From assembly GCA_963754065.1 (NCBI GenBank), contig CAVWFH010000020.1, positions 144,127 through 208,126 of the forward strand: a stretch of DNA of 64,000 bases. The letters are read 5' to 3'. This stretch comes from JALORV01 sp963754065. GTDB lineage: Bacteria > Pseudomonadota > Gammaproteobacteria > Burkholderiales > Burkholderiaceae_F. Position numbers and translations under genes: made by a program. The notes under the pieces were generated by a model that was not told where the DNA came from, did not search any database, and was given only the letters and a program-made list of their open reading frames with translations. Shown here piece after piece: positions 1 to 8,680 of the stretch. How positions within the stretch are numbered: the first letter of the stretch is position 1; each line of letters starts with the position of its first letter.

Positions 1-1025
1 CGACTCAATACATTCCGCAAATGCTCGACCTGATCGGCCTGCTGGAGAGCAAGGGCCTTGCGTACCAGTCAGACACCGACGGCGACGTGAACTATGCCGT
101 GCGCAGGTTTCCGGGCTACGGCAAGTTGTCCGGCAAATCGCTCGACGACTTGCGTGCCGGCGAGCGCGTGGCGGTCGATGCCAGCAAGCGCGACCCCCTC
201 GACTTCGTCTTGTGGAAGCACGCCAAGCCCGGAGAGCCGCAGTGGGAGTCCCGCTGGGGCGCTGGTCGGCCCGGCTGGCATATCGAGTGCTCGGCGATGG
301 CCAGCGATACGCTCGGTCACACCTTCGACATTCACGGCGGCGGCCCGGATCTGGTGTTCCCGCACCACGAGAACGAAATCGCCCAGAGCGAAGGCGCGTT
401 CGAACAGCCGTTCGCCCGGTTGTGGATGCACAGCGGCGCGCTGCGCGTGGGTGAAGAGAAAATGTCGAAGTCGCTCGGCAATTTCCTCACCATTCGTGCG
501 GCACTGGCCAAGCACGACGCCGAAGTGCTGCGATTCTTCCTGGTGCGCTCGCACTACCGCAGCCAGATCGCTTTCACGGAGTCGTTGATCGACGATGCCC
601 GAGCCGGCCTGACGCGCCTGTACACGGCGTTACGTGGCCTGGACGTGCCCGTCGCAGAGGTCGACTGGAGCGAGCCGCACGCTCTCCGCTTTGCCGCGGC
701 GATGGATGAAGACTTGAACACCGCGCTGGCGGTGTCGGTGCTGTTTGAGCTGGCGGGGGAGGTCAACCGCAGTAGATCAACGGGCGCGGCTGCGCAATTG
801 AAAGCGCTGGGTGGAGTGCTCGGCCTGCTGCAAAGGTCGCCGGACGAGTTCCTGCGCGGCGCGGCAGGAGACGACAGCGCTCGAATCGATGCGCTGATTG
901 CCGAGCGCGCTGCAGCCAAGAAGGCGCGCGACTTCGCGACCGCCGACCGCATCCGCGCCGAGTTGACGGCCGAAGGCATCGTGCTCGAAGACAGCGCAGC
1001 CGGCACAACTTGGCGCCGACAGTAG
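1..1025 (+). CDS. cysS: cysteinyl-tRNA synthetase, C-terminal part (5' truncated by window)
   Basis: Class I aminoacyl-tRNA synthetase that charges tRNA-Cys in the cytoplasm. The frame is open from base 3, so the window starts inside the gene: 340 residues are visible and roughly 120 N-terminal residues, including the HIGH motif, lie upstream. Seen directly: WHIECSAMA (zinc cysteine), HGGGPDLVFPHHENEIAQSE (zinc histidine and glutamate region), the KMSKS ATP-binding loop at bases 459-473, then a helical DALR-type domain. The stop codon abuts the ATG of the glycosylase gene with no spacer, suggesting translational coupling in a cysS-glycosylase-accA-tilS run. The first in-frame ATG at base 21 is internal and is not the start. 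Confidence 0.97.
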   Translation, partial: TQYIPQMLDLIGLLESKGLAYQSDTDGDVNYAVRRFPGYGKLSGKSLDDLRAGERVAVDASKRDPLDFVLWKHAKPGEPQWESRWGAGRPGWHIECSAMASDTLGHTFDIHGGGPDLVFPHHENEIAQSEGAFEQPFARLWMHSGALRVGEEKMSKSLGNFLTIRAALAKHDAEVLRFFLVRSHYRSQIAFTESLIDDARAGLTRLYTALRGLDVPVAEVDWSEPHALRFAAAMDEDLNTALAVSVLFELAGEVNRSRSTGAAAQLKALGGVLGLLQRSPDEFLRGAAGDDSARIDALIAERAAAKKARDFATADRIRAELTAEGIVLEDSAAGTTWRRQ

Positions 1026-1667
1026 ATGGCGACACAATCCCGCCCGGAGTACTGGTCGCGCGCGAAGCGCACGCTGGGGCGTCGGGATGCCACGATGGCA
1101 CGCATCATCGCCGCGCATCCGCGTGTGGCGCTCGGTTCGCGCGGCGATCCGTTCACGACGCTGGCGCGCTCGATCATCGGTCAGCAGATTTCAGTCAAGG
1201 CAGCGGAAGCAGTCTGGGGCCGGTTTTCGAGCTGCTGCGGCGAGCTCACGCCGAAGGCCGTGTTGCGTCGTCGCGCCGCCACCTTGCGCGCGTGCGGGCT
1301 TTCGGATCGCAAGGTCGAGTACATCCGCGACCTGGCACAGCACATCGTCAGCGGTCGCGTCGATCCGGCGCGCTTTGCGGAGCAGGGCGATGAGGAAATC
1401 ATCGCCGAACTGGTTGACATCCGGGGCATCGGTCGCTGGACCGCCGAGATGTTCTTGATCTTCAACCTGCTCCGGCCTAATGTCCTGCCGCTGGATGACC
1501 TGGGACTGCTGAAAGCGGTGAGTCTCAACTATTTCGATGGGGCGCCGATGACCGGCAAACCTGCGCGCGGGCAAGTCGCCGCGCTGGCCGCGACCTGGGA
1601 GCCGTGGCGCAGCGTGGCGACCTGGTATCTGTGGCGCAGCCTGGACCCGGTTCCCGTGGAGTACTGA
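1026..1667 (+). CDS. HhH-GPD DNA glycosylase (AlkA-like 3-methyladenine glycosylase)
   Basis: Predicted monofunctional base-excision repair glycosylase of 213 residues, removing alkylated purines. The helix-hairpin-helix is visible as LVDIRGIGRWTAEMF, followed by the catalytic aspartate segment LPLDDLG (Asp157/158), the standard HhH-GPD order. There is no C-terminal Cys4 FeS cluster, so MutY/Nth-type enzymes are excluded. The length fits the short AlkA-like proteins that lack the Ada part. The ATG follows the cysS stop directly and is followed after 21 bases by accA. A gene of this family between cysS and accA is, from memory, common in Burkholderiales. The exact substrate cannot be read from sequence. 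Confidence 0.9.
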   Translation: MATQSRPEYWSRAKRTLGRRDATMARIIAAHPRVALGSRGDPFTTLARSIIGQQISVKAAEAVWGRFSSCCGELTPKAVLRRRAATLRACGLSDRKVEYIRDLAQHIVSGRVDPARFAEQGDEEIIAELVDIRGIGRWTAEMFLIFNLLRPNVLPLDDLGLLKAVSLNYFDGAPMTGKPARGQVAALAATWEPWRSVATWYLWRSLDPVPVEY

Positions 1668-1688
1668 GGACTTCGAAGAAAATTCCAA

Positions 1689-2663
1689 ATGGCAAAGACC
1701 ACATTCCTCGAATTCGAGCAGCCAATCGCGGAGCTCGAAGCCAAGATCGACGAACTGCGCTTCGTGCAGGACGACTCGGCGGTCGACATCTCCGAAGAGA
1801 TCGAGCGGCTGCAGAAGAAGAGCCAGGGCCTGATGAAGGACATCTACGCCAAGCTCTCGCCCTGGCAGGTGTCGCAGATCGCGCGCCATCCGCAGCGGCC
1901 CTACACGCTCGACTACGTCGAGGACATCTTCACCGACTTTCACGAGCTGCACGGCGACCGTGCCTTTTCGGACGATCTGTCAATCATCGGCGGACTGGCC
2001 CGTTTCAACGGGCAGGCCGTTTTCGTGCTCGGACACCAGAAGGGCCGCGACACGAAGGAGCGGGCGCTGCGTAACTTCGGCATGAGCAAACCGGAGGGTT
2101 ATCGCAAGGCGCTGCGCCTGATGAAACTCGCGGAAAAGTTCGGCCTACCGGTCTTCACTTTCGTCGACACGCCAGGGGCGTATCCGGGCATCGACGCCGA
2201 GGAGCGCGGCCAGTCCGAGGCGATCGGCCACAATCTGTTCGAGATGTCGCAACTCAAGGTCCCGATCATTGCGACGATCATCGGCGAAGGCGGCTCGGGC
2301 GGCGCGCTCGCGATCGCGGTGGCCGACCAGGTATTGATGCTGCAGTACGCGACCTATTCGGTGATCTCGCCCGAAGGCTGCGCGTCGATCCTCTGGAAGA
2401 GCGCCGACAAGGCGCCGGAGGCGGCTGAGGCGTTGGGGCTGACGGCGCACCGCCTGAAGGCACTCGGCCTGATCGACAAGATCGTCACCGAACCGCTGGG
2501 TGGCGCGCATCGCGACAGCAAGCAGATGTCGGCCTTGCTGAAGCGTGCGTTGGCGGACGCCCTGCGCCAGTTCACCGGCATGAAGCCGCGTGAACTGGTC
2601 GCGGCCCGCCACGCGCGACTCCTTGCCTATGGCCGCTTCAAGAACACGACCGAAGAAACCTGA
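1689..2663 (+). CDS. accA: acetyl-CoA carboxylase carboxyltransferase subunit alpha
   Basis: Alpha subunit of the carboxyltransferase half of acetyl-CoA carboxylase, transferring the carboxyl group from biotin-BCCP to acetyl-CoA to give malonyl-CoA for fatty acid synthesis. 324 residues, the normal size. The N-terminal FLEFEQPIAELEAKIDELR coiled segment, the HELHGDRAF motif, GHQKGRDTKE, the DTPGAYPG loop and GEGGSGGALAI oxyanion-hole region are all present in order. No strong Shine-Dalgarno precedes the ATG. The 3' end overlaps the start of tilS by about 35 bases. Confidence 0.98.
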   Translation: MAKTTFLEFEQPIAELEAKIDELRFVQDDSAVDISEEIERLQKKSQGLMKDIYAKLSPWQVSQIARHPQRPYTLDYVEDIFTDFHELHGDRAFSDDLSIIGGLARFNGQAVFVLGHQKGRDTKERALRNFGMSKPEGYRKALRLMKLAEKFGLPVFTFVDTPGAYPGIDAEERGQSEAIGHNLFEMSQLKVPIIATIIGEGGSGGALAIAVADQVLMLQYATYSVISPEGCASILWKSADKAPEAAEALGLTAHRLKALGLIDKIVTEPLGGAHRDSKQMSALLKRALADALRQFTGMKPRELVAARHARLLAYGRFKNTTEET

Positions 2664-4104
2664 TCCGCGCGACGAACTGCTGGTGAACGCGGCCGGCGCG
2701 TCGCTGCGACGCGCGCAGGCGCGGCTCGAGGCCATCGATCGCAGCGGCGACGAGGCGTTGCGGCGGCGTTCGACGCGCCGTCCGGCGATCACTGCGGTCA
2801 TCGGCTACAGCGGCGGTCGCGACTCCACGGCATTGCTGCAGGTCATGGCCGGGCTAGCGCGACAGCGCGGCACAGGCCTGCACGAAGTGGTTGCAGTGCA
2901 CGTGCATCACGGCATCAGTCGGCACGCTGACGAGTGGTTTTCACATTGCGAGGCCCGAGCCCTGGCTTTGGGCCTGCGATTCGTCGGGCGCCGGGTCACC
3001 GTGCAGCGGTCGGGACGTGGACTGGAGGCGGCGGCGCGTGAGGCGCGGTACGAGGCGCTGGCCGAAGTCGCGCTCGACGTCGGCGCACAGGTCGTCTGCT
3101 GCGCACATCATCGTGACGATCGCGTCGAGACCTTCCTGATCCAGTGGATGCGCGGCGCCGGCCTCGAGGGACTTGCGGCATTTCCCCCTTCGCGTCGCTT
3201 CGATACCGACGGCCCGTTACTGGTACGGCCATTCATCGACATTGCACGGGCGGATATCGAACGCTATGTCGATCGACATGGTTTCGACTACATCGAAGAC
3301 GACAGCAACGACGACCGCAACCTGCTTCGCAATGCATTGCGACTGGACGTACTGCCACGCATTGAGGCTCTGCGGCCGGGCTTTCGCGCCGCGGCGGCGC
3401 GGTCGGTGGACCTGGTAGCCGAGGCCACCGAGGCATTGCGCAGCGTCGCCGACGACGACCTGGCGCTCTGCCAGGACGGCGCACCCGTGGGCATGCTGCG
3501 GCTCGACGTGCTGGCGACGCTGCCCGCGGCGCGACAGACCTGGGCCTTGCGGGCATGGCTGGCGTCGCACGGTCTGGAAGCCCTATCGCGGGCGCGGCTG
3601 GTCGAGATGCTCGAGCAGGCCCGCGATGCGCGCAGCGATGCGCGGCTGCTCGTGCGCATCGGTGCGCGCGAGATCCGGCGCTACCGCGGATTGCTGCTGC
3701 TCAAGGACAGCGACGCCGGAGCGCGCGACGCCGAGGGATTTCGCTGGAACGGCGAGGACGAGATTGCGCTGCCCGGGTGGGGCGGGGTGCTGCGATTCCA
3801 GCGCAAGCAGGATGATGAGGGATTCGATCCCGCGTGGCTTTCCGCGATGCCACTCGAAGCGCGTCCGCGCGCCGGCGGTGAGCGCTTCAAGCCCTACGCC
3901 GGCCGACCGTCGCGAACACTCAAGCGCCTGTACCAGGACGCCGGCATCGCAGACTTTGACCGTGCGCGCCTGCCGCTGCTGTGGCGCGATGGGGAACTGA
4001 TCTTCGTCGCCGGCCTCGGCGCCGACGTCAGGCTCACGGATCGCGACGGTGAGCGAGTCACGATCGAGTGGCAGCCCGACGCCACGCTGATCGGGGCTGG
4101 TTGA
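2629..4104 (+). CDS. tilS: tRNA(Ile)-lysidine synthase
   Basis: Uses ATP to put lysine on C34 of the CAU-anticodon tRNA-Ile so that it reads AUA codons; cytoplasmic and essential in most bacteria. The PP-loop is SGGRDS at residues 61-66, followed by HVHHG, the CAHHRDDRVET segment and DDSNDDRNLLRN. The C-terminal tRNA-binding domain carries the typical GGERFKPYAGRPSRTLKRLY signature. 491 residues from the ATG at 2629. An upstream in-frame GTG at 2590 would add 13 residues and deepen the overlap with accA, so 2629 is preferred. The N-terminus is somewhat long before the PP-loop. Confidence 0.95.
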   Translation: MAASRTRPKKPDPRDELLVNAAGASLRRAQARLEAIDRSGDEALRRRSTRRPAITAVIGYSGGRDSTALLQVMAGLARQRGTGLHEVVAVHVHHGISRHADEWFSHCEARALALGLRFVGRRVTVQRSGRGLEAAAREARYEALAEVALDVGAQVVCCAHHRDDRVETFLIQWMRGAGLEGLAAFPPSRRFDTDGPLLVRPFIDIARADIERYVDRHGFDYIEDDSNDDRNLLRNALRLDVLPRIEALRPGFRAAAARSVDLVAEATEALRSVADDDLALCQDGAPVGMLRLDVLATLPAARQTWALRAWLASHGLEALSRARLVEMLEQARDARSDARLLVRIGAREIRRYRGLLLLKDSDAGARDAEGFRWNGEDEIALPGWGGVLRFQRKQDDEGFDPAWLSAMPLEARPRAGGERFKPYAGRPSRTLKRLYQDAGIADFDRARLPLLWRDGELIFVAGLGADVRLTDRDGERVTIEWQPDATLIGAG

Positions 4105-4223
4105 GCTTTCGCGTCGGCTCTGCAGGTTCCGTCCAACTCGATGCAATTGCCCAGCTCGAGCGGGCGGCGCACTCCCTGTACTGCGACTGACGCGGATCAG
4201 TCGGAATCGATGTCCTTCGCACC

Positions 4224-4229
4224 TATAAT
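4224..4229 (+). promoter_or_regulatory. sigma70 -10 element of the lysC promoter
   Basis: A perfect TATAAT lies 44 bases before the lysC ATG in the 168-base gap after tilS. The -35 region at 17-18 base spacing is poor (TCGGAA), so the call rests on the -10 box and its position. No lysine-riboswitch-like structure was recognised in the short leader. Confidence 0.5.
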
Positions 4230-4272
4230 CGCGAGTTGATCAAATTCCGCAGCGAACAGCGGCTGCGCGACC

Positions 4273-5529
4273 ATGGCACTCATCGTTCACAAGTACGGCG
4301 GCACCTCGGTTGGCACAGTCGACCGCATCAAGAACGTGGCGCGCCGCATTGAGAAGTGGCACAAAGCGGGTCACCAGCTCGTCGTGGTCGTATCGGCCAT
4401 GAGCGGCGAGACCAACCGGCTCCTGGGCCTGGCCAAGGAAGTCCAGTCGAGCCCCGACCCGCGCGAACTCGACGTGGTCGCCTCAACCGGTGAGCAGGTC
4501 ACGATCGGGTTGCTGTCCATGGCCCTGAAGGACCGCGGTTTGCAGGCCAAGAGCTACACGGGTCCGCAGGTCCATGTGCTGACGGACAGCGCATTCACCA
4601 AGGCACGCATACTCGAGATCGACGAGAAGAACATACGCCGCGATCTGGAGCAGGGTGCCATCGTCGTCGTCGCCGGCTTCCAGGGCGCCGACGAGTACGG
4701 CAACATCACGACGCTGGGTCGCGGTGGCTCCGACACATCGGCGGTCGCTCTTGCTGCGGCGTTGAAGGCCGACGAGTGCCTGATCTACACCGACGTCGAC
4801 GGCGTCTACACGACCGATCCGCGCATCGTTCCGGAAGCACGTCGGCTGGACAAGGTCACTTTCGAGGAGATGCTCGAGATGGCCAGCCTCGGGTCCAAGG
4901 TGCTGCAGATCCGCTCTGTCGAGTTCGCCGGAAAGTACAAGGTGCCGTTGCGCGTGCTGTCGAGCCTGACGGAGCCCGACCTGCCGCTGGCACAGGAGGC
5001 CACGTCCGGCACGCTGATCACTTTCGAGGAAGCCTCCATGATGGAAAAGGCAGTCATCTCCGGTGTCGCGTTCTCGCGCGACGAAGCCAAGATCACCCTG
5101 ACACGTGTTCCCGATCGCCCCGGCATCGCCTATCAGATCCTCGGTGCGATCGCCGATGCCAACATCGACGTCGACATGATCGTGCAGAACATCAGCGTCG
5201 AGGGTACGACCGACTTTTCGTTCACGGTCCATCGCAACGAGTACCAGAAGGCACTCGACGTCCTCAACACCCAGGTCAAGGATCACGTTGCCGCCAAGCA
5301 GATTGTCGGCGACCCGAAGATCGCCAAGGTCTCGGTCGTCGGCATCGGAATGCGCTCGCACGTCGGCATCGCCAGCCTGATGTTCCGTACCCTGTCGGAA
5401 GAGGGGATCAACATCCAGATGATCTCCACCAGCGAAATCAAGATCTCGGTCGTGGTCGAGGACAAGTACATGGAGCTGGCAGTGCGCGCCCTGCACAAGG
5501 CCTTCGGACTCGAGCTGGCGCCGGCCTGA
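4273..5529 (+). CDS. lysC: aspartate kinase
   Basis: First enzyme of the aspartate pathway, phosphorylating L-aspartate towards lysine, threonine, methionine and diaminopimelate. 418 residues, the size of the beta/gamma-proteobacterial monofunctional enzyme with a 3' in-frame beta-like region. The N-terminal KYGGTSVG kinase signature, VVVSAMSGETN, the GRGGSDTSAVALAAAL substrate loop and YTDVDGVYTTDPR are present. Two ACT domains follow (about residues 265-410, with DRPGIAYQILGAIADANIDV), implying allosteric feedback by lysine and/or threonine. Followed by tRNA-Ser, as often seen in Burkholderiales. Confidence 0.98.
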   Translation: MALIVHKYGGTSVGTVDRIKNVARRIEKWHKAGHQLVVVVSAMSGETNRLLGLAKEVQSSPDPRELDVVASTGEQVTIGLLSMALKDRGLQAKSYTGPQVHVLTDSAFTKARILEIDEKNIRRDLEQGAIVVVAGFQGADEYGNITTLGRGGSDTSAVALAAALKADECLIYTDVDGVYTTDPRIVPEARRLDKVTFEEMLEMASLGSKVLQIRSVEFAGKYKVPLRVLSSLTEPDLPLAQEATSGTLITFEEASMMEKAVISGVAFSRDEAKITLTRVPDRPGIAYQILGAIADANIDVDMIVQNISVEGTTDFSFTVHRNEYQKALDVLNTQVKDHVAAKQIVGDPKIAKVSVVGIGMRSHVGIASLMFRTLSEEGINIQMISTSEIKISVVVEDKYMELAVRALHKAFGLELAPA

Positions 5530-5534
5530 GCACG

Positions 5535-5563
5535 TTGCTGCGAGCCGCTTGAACGAATAAGAT
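5535..5563 (+). promoter_or_regulatory. possible promoter of tRNA-Ser(GCU)
   Basis: TTGCTG (5535-5540) and TAAGAT (5558-5563) are separated by 17 bases and lie just after lysC, about 40 bases before the tRNA. Both hexamers match the consensus only partly, so the tRNA could also be read through from lysC. Confidence 0.35.
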
Positions 5564-5601
5564 CCGGCTCCGGCGCGGGCTCGATCCCGCGCAAACTTTT
5601 T

Positions 5602-5695
5602 GGAGACGTGGCCGAGAGGTCGAAGGCACTCCCCTGCTAAGGGAGCATGCGCGCAAAAACGTGCATCGACGGTTCGAATCCGTCCGTCTCCGCCA
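5602..5695 (+). tRNA. tRNA-Ser (anticodon GCU)
   Basis: Complete class II tRNA. The acceptor arms GGAGACG (5602-5608) and CGTCTCC (5685-5691) pair fully; discriminator G is at 5692 and CCA is encoded at 5693-5695. The anticodon stem CTCCC/GGGAG encloses the loop CTGCTAA, giving anticodon GCT for AGC/AGU codons. The long variable arm and the GGTTCGAATCC T-arm are typical of serine tRNAs. Confidence 0.97.
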
Positions 5696-5700
5696 GTACC

Positions 5701-5727
5701 AACGCCCCCTTCACGGGGGCGTTTTTA
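5701..5727 (+). terminator. rho-independent terminator after tRNA-Ser(GCU)
   Basis: AACGCCCCC and GGGGGCGTT form a perfect stem with a short TTCAC-type loop, followed directly by TTTTT. It lies six bases after the tRNA CCA end, so it very likely ends the lysC/tRNA transcript. Confidence 0.9.
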
Positions 5728-5826
5728 TTTCCTGATACCGCATCGCGGCTAGATCGTCTGCAGTCTCGCCTGCGCGATGCGTCGCGTTGAATAATCCGCC
5801 CAGATCACACTCGACCGGAGATGCGC

Positions 5827-6486
5827 GTGAAGAAGTTGCAATTGATCCTGCCCGTTGCGTTCTTGCTTGCCGCCCATGGCGCATTGGCTGCGGGAGTGGG
5901 GGTCCGTGCCGGCACGACCGGCATCGGCGCGGATGTTGCAGTCGAAGTACTGCCGACGCTCTCGGCGCGGGTCGGCTACTCCTACCTCAGCTTCAGCACC
6001 TCGGTCGATTCAAGCTACGTCGAGTACGACGCCAAGCCGAAGCTTTCGAATGGAAACCTGTTCCTCGACTGGAGTCCTCTCGGACCGTTCCGCATCACCG
6101 GAGGCCTGATCCTGAATGACAACAAGGTGGATGTCACCGGCGTGCCGACCGGGGGCACCTTCACCCTGAACGGGGTGGTCTACCCAGCGGCCGCGGTCGG
6201 CAGCTTGTCGGGCACGGTCAAGTCCGGCAACTCGGCGGCACCATATCTGGGCATCGGCTACGGCAACGTATCGGGGGCCGGCGTCAACTTTTACTTCGAC
6301 CTCGGCGTGATGTTCCAGGGCAATCCGAAAGCTACCCTGACAGCGACCTGCGGTCCGTCGCTGCCCGCGGCGCAGTGCAGCCAATTGCAAGCCAACGCGG
6401 CAGCCGAAGCGCTCGACCTGCAGGACAGCATCAAGAACTTCAAGTACTTCCCGGTAGCCAGCTTTGGCGTGACGATCGGCTTCTAG
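5827..6486 (+). CDS. outer-membrane beta-barrel family protein
   Basis: Predicted exported outer-membrane protein of 219 residues. The start is set by the Shine-Dalgarno: GGAG at 5817-5820 touches the ATG at 5821 but sits six bases before the GTG at 5827, which then opens a clean signal peptide (KKLQLILPVAFLLAAHGALA). The mature part shows alternating amphipathic strands, GVGVRAGTTGIGADVAVE at the start, APYLGIGYGN, FYFDLGVMFQG and a terminal aromatic GVTIGF, all typical of small barrels. Function is unknown. An OmpW assignment was considered but specific OmpW motifs were not recognised. It stands alone between two tRNA genes. Confidence 0.75.
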   Translation: MKKLQLILPVAFLLAAHGALAAGVGVRAGTTGIGADVAVEVLPTLSARVGYSYLSFSTSVDSSYVEYDAKPKLSNGNLFLDWSPLGPFRITGGLILNDNKVDVTGVPTGGTFTLNGVVYPAAAVGSLSGTVKSGNSAAPYLGIGYGNVSGAGVNFYFDLGVMFQGNPKATLTATCGPSLPAAQCSQLQANAAAEALDLQDSIKNFKYFPVASFGVTIGF

Positions 6487-6541
6487 ATCCGCTGCCGCGT
6501 CGGCAGTTCGTCGCGGGGCCGCATGGTAAACTCGCGACCTC

Positions 6542-6618
6542 GCGCCCGTAGCTCAGTTGGATAGAGTACTTGGCTACGAACCAAGGGGTCGTGGGTTCGA
6601 ATCCTGCCGGGCGCGCCA
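6542..6618 (+). tRNA. tRNA-Arg (anticodon ACG)
   Basis: Acceptor arms GCGCCCG (6542-6548) and CGGGCGC (6608-6614) pair perfectly; discriminator G is at 6615 and CCA is encoded at 6616-6618. The anticodon stem CTTGG/CCAAG encloses CTACGAA, so the anticodon is ACG (read as ICG), decoding CGU/CGC/CGA. The D-loop and T-loop (GGTTCGAATCC) are canonical. Confidence 0.97.
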
Positions 6619-6628
6619 CCTTCTGAAG

Positions 6629-6656
6629 GGCCTGCAATTGCTGCAGGCCTTTTTCT
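6629..6656 (+). terminator. rho-independent terminator after tRNA-Arg
   Basis: GGCCTGCA (6629-6636) and TGCAGGCC (6642-6649) form a perfect 8-bp stem with a five-base loop, followed by TTTTTCTTTT. It lies 11 bases downstream of the tRNA. The rest of the gap up to the acyl-CoA ligase (6657-6919) holds no gene or promoter that I could support. Confidence 0.85.
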
Positions 6657-6919
6657 TTTGAAGTCTTGCCATCACCAGGTTGCCGCACCTGTTCCTTCGC
6701 GGCCGTTGCAAGCCAGTGACTTTCGCTCTGGGCCGCTCGGTGTCACGGACGATCGCCACCTTGTCCGGTTTATGCCGCAATAAAAAGTCTGGCAGCTTCT
6801 GGACTGTGGCGACGTGGCGGAGGAACTTCCGTTGTCATCGCTCAGAACCCTGTCCCGTTGTGGCGGGCAAACTTCCAGCGAGTGGTGCAGCCGCCCACAC
6901 GAAGACAGGTGAGGTCCGC

Positions 6920-8641
6920 ATGCGCAAGCCCTGGCTCGATCAATACCCCGCGGGTGTCCCGGCCGATATCGACATCAACGACTTCCCGTCGCTCAAGGAC
7001 GTGCTGACCACCACGTGCACGCGATTTGCCGAACGGCCGGCGTTCAGCTCGATGGGCACGGTGATGACATTCCGGCAGCTCGACGAAGCCAGCGGCGCGT
7101 TTGCCGCCTGGCTCCAGAAGGTCGCAAAGCTGAAGCGCGGCGATCGTGTCGCCCTGATGATGCCCAATCTCTTGCAGTACCCGGTTGCGATGTTCGGAGT
7201 GCTGCGGGCCGGGCTGGTGGTGGTCAATGTCAACCCACTCTACACACCGCGCGAGCTGGAACACCAGTTGAACGACTCCGGTGCCGCGGCCATCGTGGTG
7301 CTGGAAAACTTCGCGTACACGCTTGAGCAGGTGGTCAGTTCCACGCCTGTGCGCTTCGTCATTACGACCCAGGTGGGAGATCTGCTGCCGCCGGTCAAGC
7401 GGCTGCTGACAAACGCCGTGGTCAAGCATGTGAAGAAGCTGGTGCCGCCTTGGCGGCTGCGCGGTGCGGTGGACTTCAACCGCGTGCTGGCCGCTGGTCG
7501 TACGCAGTCACCCGACGACGTGGCACTGAACCACACTGACCTTGCCTTCCTGCAGTACACCGGTGGCACGACCGGCGTGGCCAAGGGGGCGATGCTCACG
7601 CACGGCAATATGGTGGCCAACGTGCTCCAGGTGGCTGCCTGGATGTCACCCAACCTGAAAGACGGCGTTGAAACGCTCGTCATCCCGCTGCCCCTTTATC
7701 ACGTCTTCGCGCTGACTGGCTGTCTGTCCTTCCTCAGCATCGGCACTCAGACGGTGCTGATTGCGAACCCGCGCGACCTGCCAGCGTTCATCAAGGCACT
7801 CCGGCAGACGCGCTTCACGGCGATCATCGGCGTCAACACGCTGTTCCGCGCGCTGCTCGATGCGCCGGGTTCCGCCAGCGTCGACTGGAGTGGACTGAAG
7901 CTCGCGGTGGCCGGCGGCATGGCCGTGCAGCAGATCGTTGCGCATCGCTGGAAGCAGATGACCGGCGTGCCGCTGGTCGAAGGCTATGGTCTTACGGAGA
8001 GTGCGCCGGTGGCGATCGCCAACCCGGTCACCATTGTGGAGTGGAGCGGACAGATCGGCGTGCCGCTGCCCAGTACCGACGCGGCGATCCTCGACGACGA
8101 TGGCAACGCACTTGCACTCGGCGAGATCGGCGAAATCTGCCTCCGGGGTCCGCAGGTGATGAAGGGCTACTGGAACCGGCCGGACGAGACCGCCAAGGTG
8201 TTCACCCCCGACGGCTGGCTTCGCACCGGCGACATGGGCGTGATGGACGAGCGCGGCGAGATCCGTCTCACGGACCGGAAGAAAGACATGATCGTGGTGT
8301 CCGGATTCAAGGTGTTCCCCAACGAAGTCGAGGATGTGCTGACGGCGCACCCCGGCGTGACCGAAGCCGCCGCCGTTGGCGTTCCCGATGAGCGCTCCGG
8401 CGAAGCGGTCAAGGTGATAGTTGTGCGCAAGGACCCGACGCTGACGGAGGCCGAGGTGCTCGCGCACTGCAAGCAGCATCTGACGGGCTACAAGATTCCG
8501 CGCATCGTCGAGTTCCGCAGCGAGCCGCTGCCGAAGACCAACGTCGGCAAGATCCTGCGGCGCGAGTTGCGCGATGGCAGTACGCCGACGCTCACGGCGG
8601 CACGAGCAGCGTCCGCGCCATCCACCGAGGCCTCGTTGTAA
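6920..8641 (+). CDS. fadD: long-chain fatty acid-CoA ligase
   Basis: AMP-forming acyl-CoA synthetase that activates free fatty acids with ATP and CoA for beta-oxidation or lipid recycling; 573 residues. Seen: the P-loop YTGGTTGVAKGAMLTHGN, the YGLTESAP adenylation motif, TGDMGVMDERGEIRLTDRKK and the C-terminal lysine motif PKTNVGKILRREL. The start at 6920 follows GGTGAGG at good spacing and gives MRKPWLDQYPAGVP, typical of proteobacterial FadD. The open frame extends 80 codons further upstream, but that part has no family-like sequence. It precedes the pigment cluster but faces the methyltransferase convergently, so it is probably an independent unit. Confidence 0.9.
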   Translation: MRKPWLDQYPAGVPADIDINDFPSLKDVLTTTCTRFAERPAFSSMGTVMTFRQLDEASGAFAAWLQKVAKLKRGDRVALMMPNLLQYPVAMFGVLRAGLVVVNVNPLYTPRELEHQLNDSGAAAIVVLENFAYTLEQVVSSTPVRFVITTQVGDLLPPVKRLLTNAVVKHVKKLVPPWRLRGAVDFNRVLAAGRTQSPDDVALNHTDLAFLQYTGGTTGVAKGAMLTHGNMVANVLQVAAWMSPNLKDGVETLVIPLPLYHVFALTGCLSFLSIGTQTVLIANPRDLPAFIKALRQTRFTAIIGVNTLFRALLDAPGSASVDWSGLKLAVAGGMAVQQIVAHRWKQMTGVPLVEGYGLTESAPVAIANPVTIVEWSGQIGVPLPSTDAAILDDDGNALALGEIGEICLRGPQVMKGYWNRPDETAKVFTPDGWLRTGDMGVMDERGEIRLTDRKKDMIVVSGFKVFPNEVEDVLTAHPGVTEAAAVGVPDERSGEAVKVIVVRKDPTLTEAEVLAHCKQHLTGYKIPRIVEFRSEPLPKTNVGKILRRELRDGSTPTLTAARAASAPSTEASL

Positions 8642-8643
8642 AG

Positions 8644-8666
8644 CGTCAAGAGATCATTCCTTGACG
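8644..8666. terminator. hairpin between convergent fadD and methyltransferase genes
   Basis: CGTCAAG and CTTGACG form a perfect 7-bp stem with a nine-base loop immediately after the fadD stop. There is no T-run on either side. It may act as a weak bidirectional terminator or only stabilise mRNA ends. Confidence 0.35.
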
Positions 8667-8680
8667 AGGCGAGTCTGGTC

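Noticed and set aside
1191..1952. Long open frames on the opposite strand of accA, glycosylase and many other genes
   Set aside because: They are antisense to well-supported genes, have Arg/Ala/Pro/Ser-rich low-information sequence, and arise from high G+C third positions.
5821..5826. ATG at 5821 as start of the outer-membrane protein
   Set aside because: The GGAG Shine-Dalgarno touches this ATG with no spacing; the GTG at 5827 has correct spacing and gives a cleaner signal peptide.
6680..6919. 80-codon N-terminal extension of the acyl-CoA ligase
   Set aside because: The extension has no family-like sequence, while ATG 6920 has a good Shine-Dalgarno and the normal FadD N-terminus.
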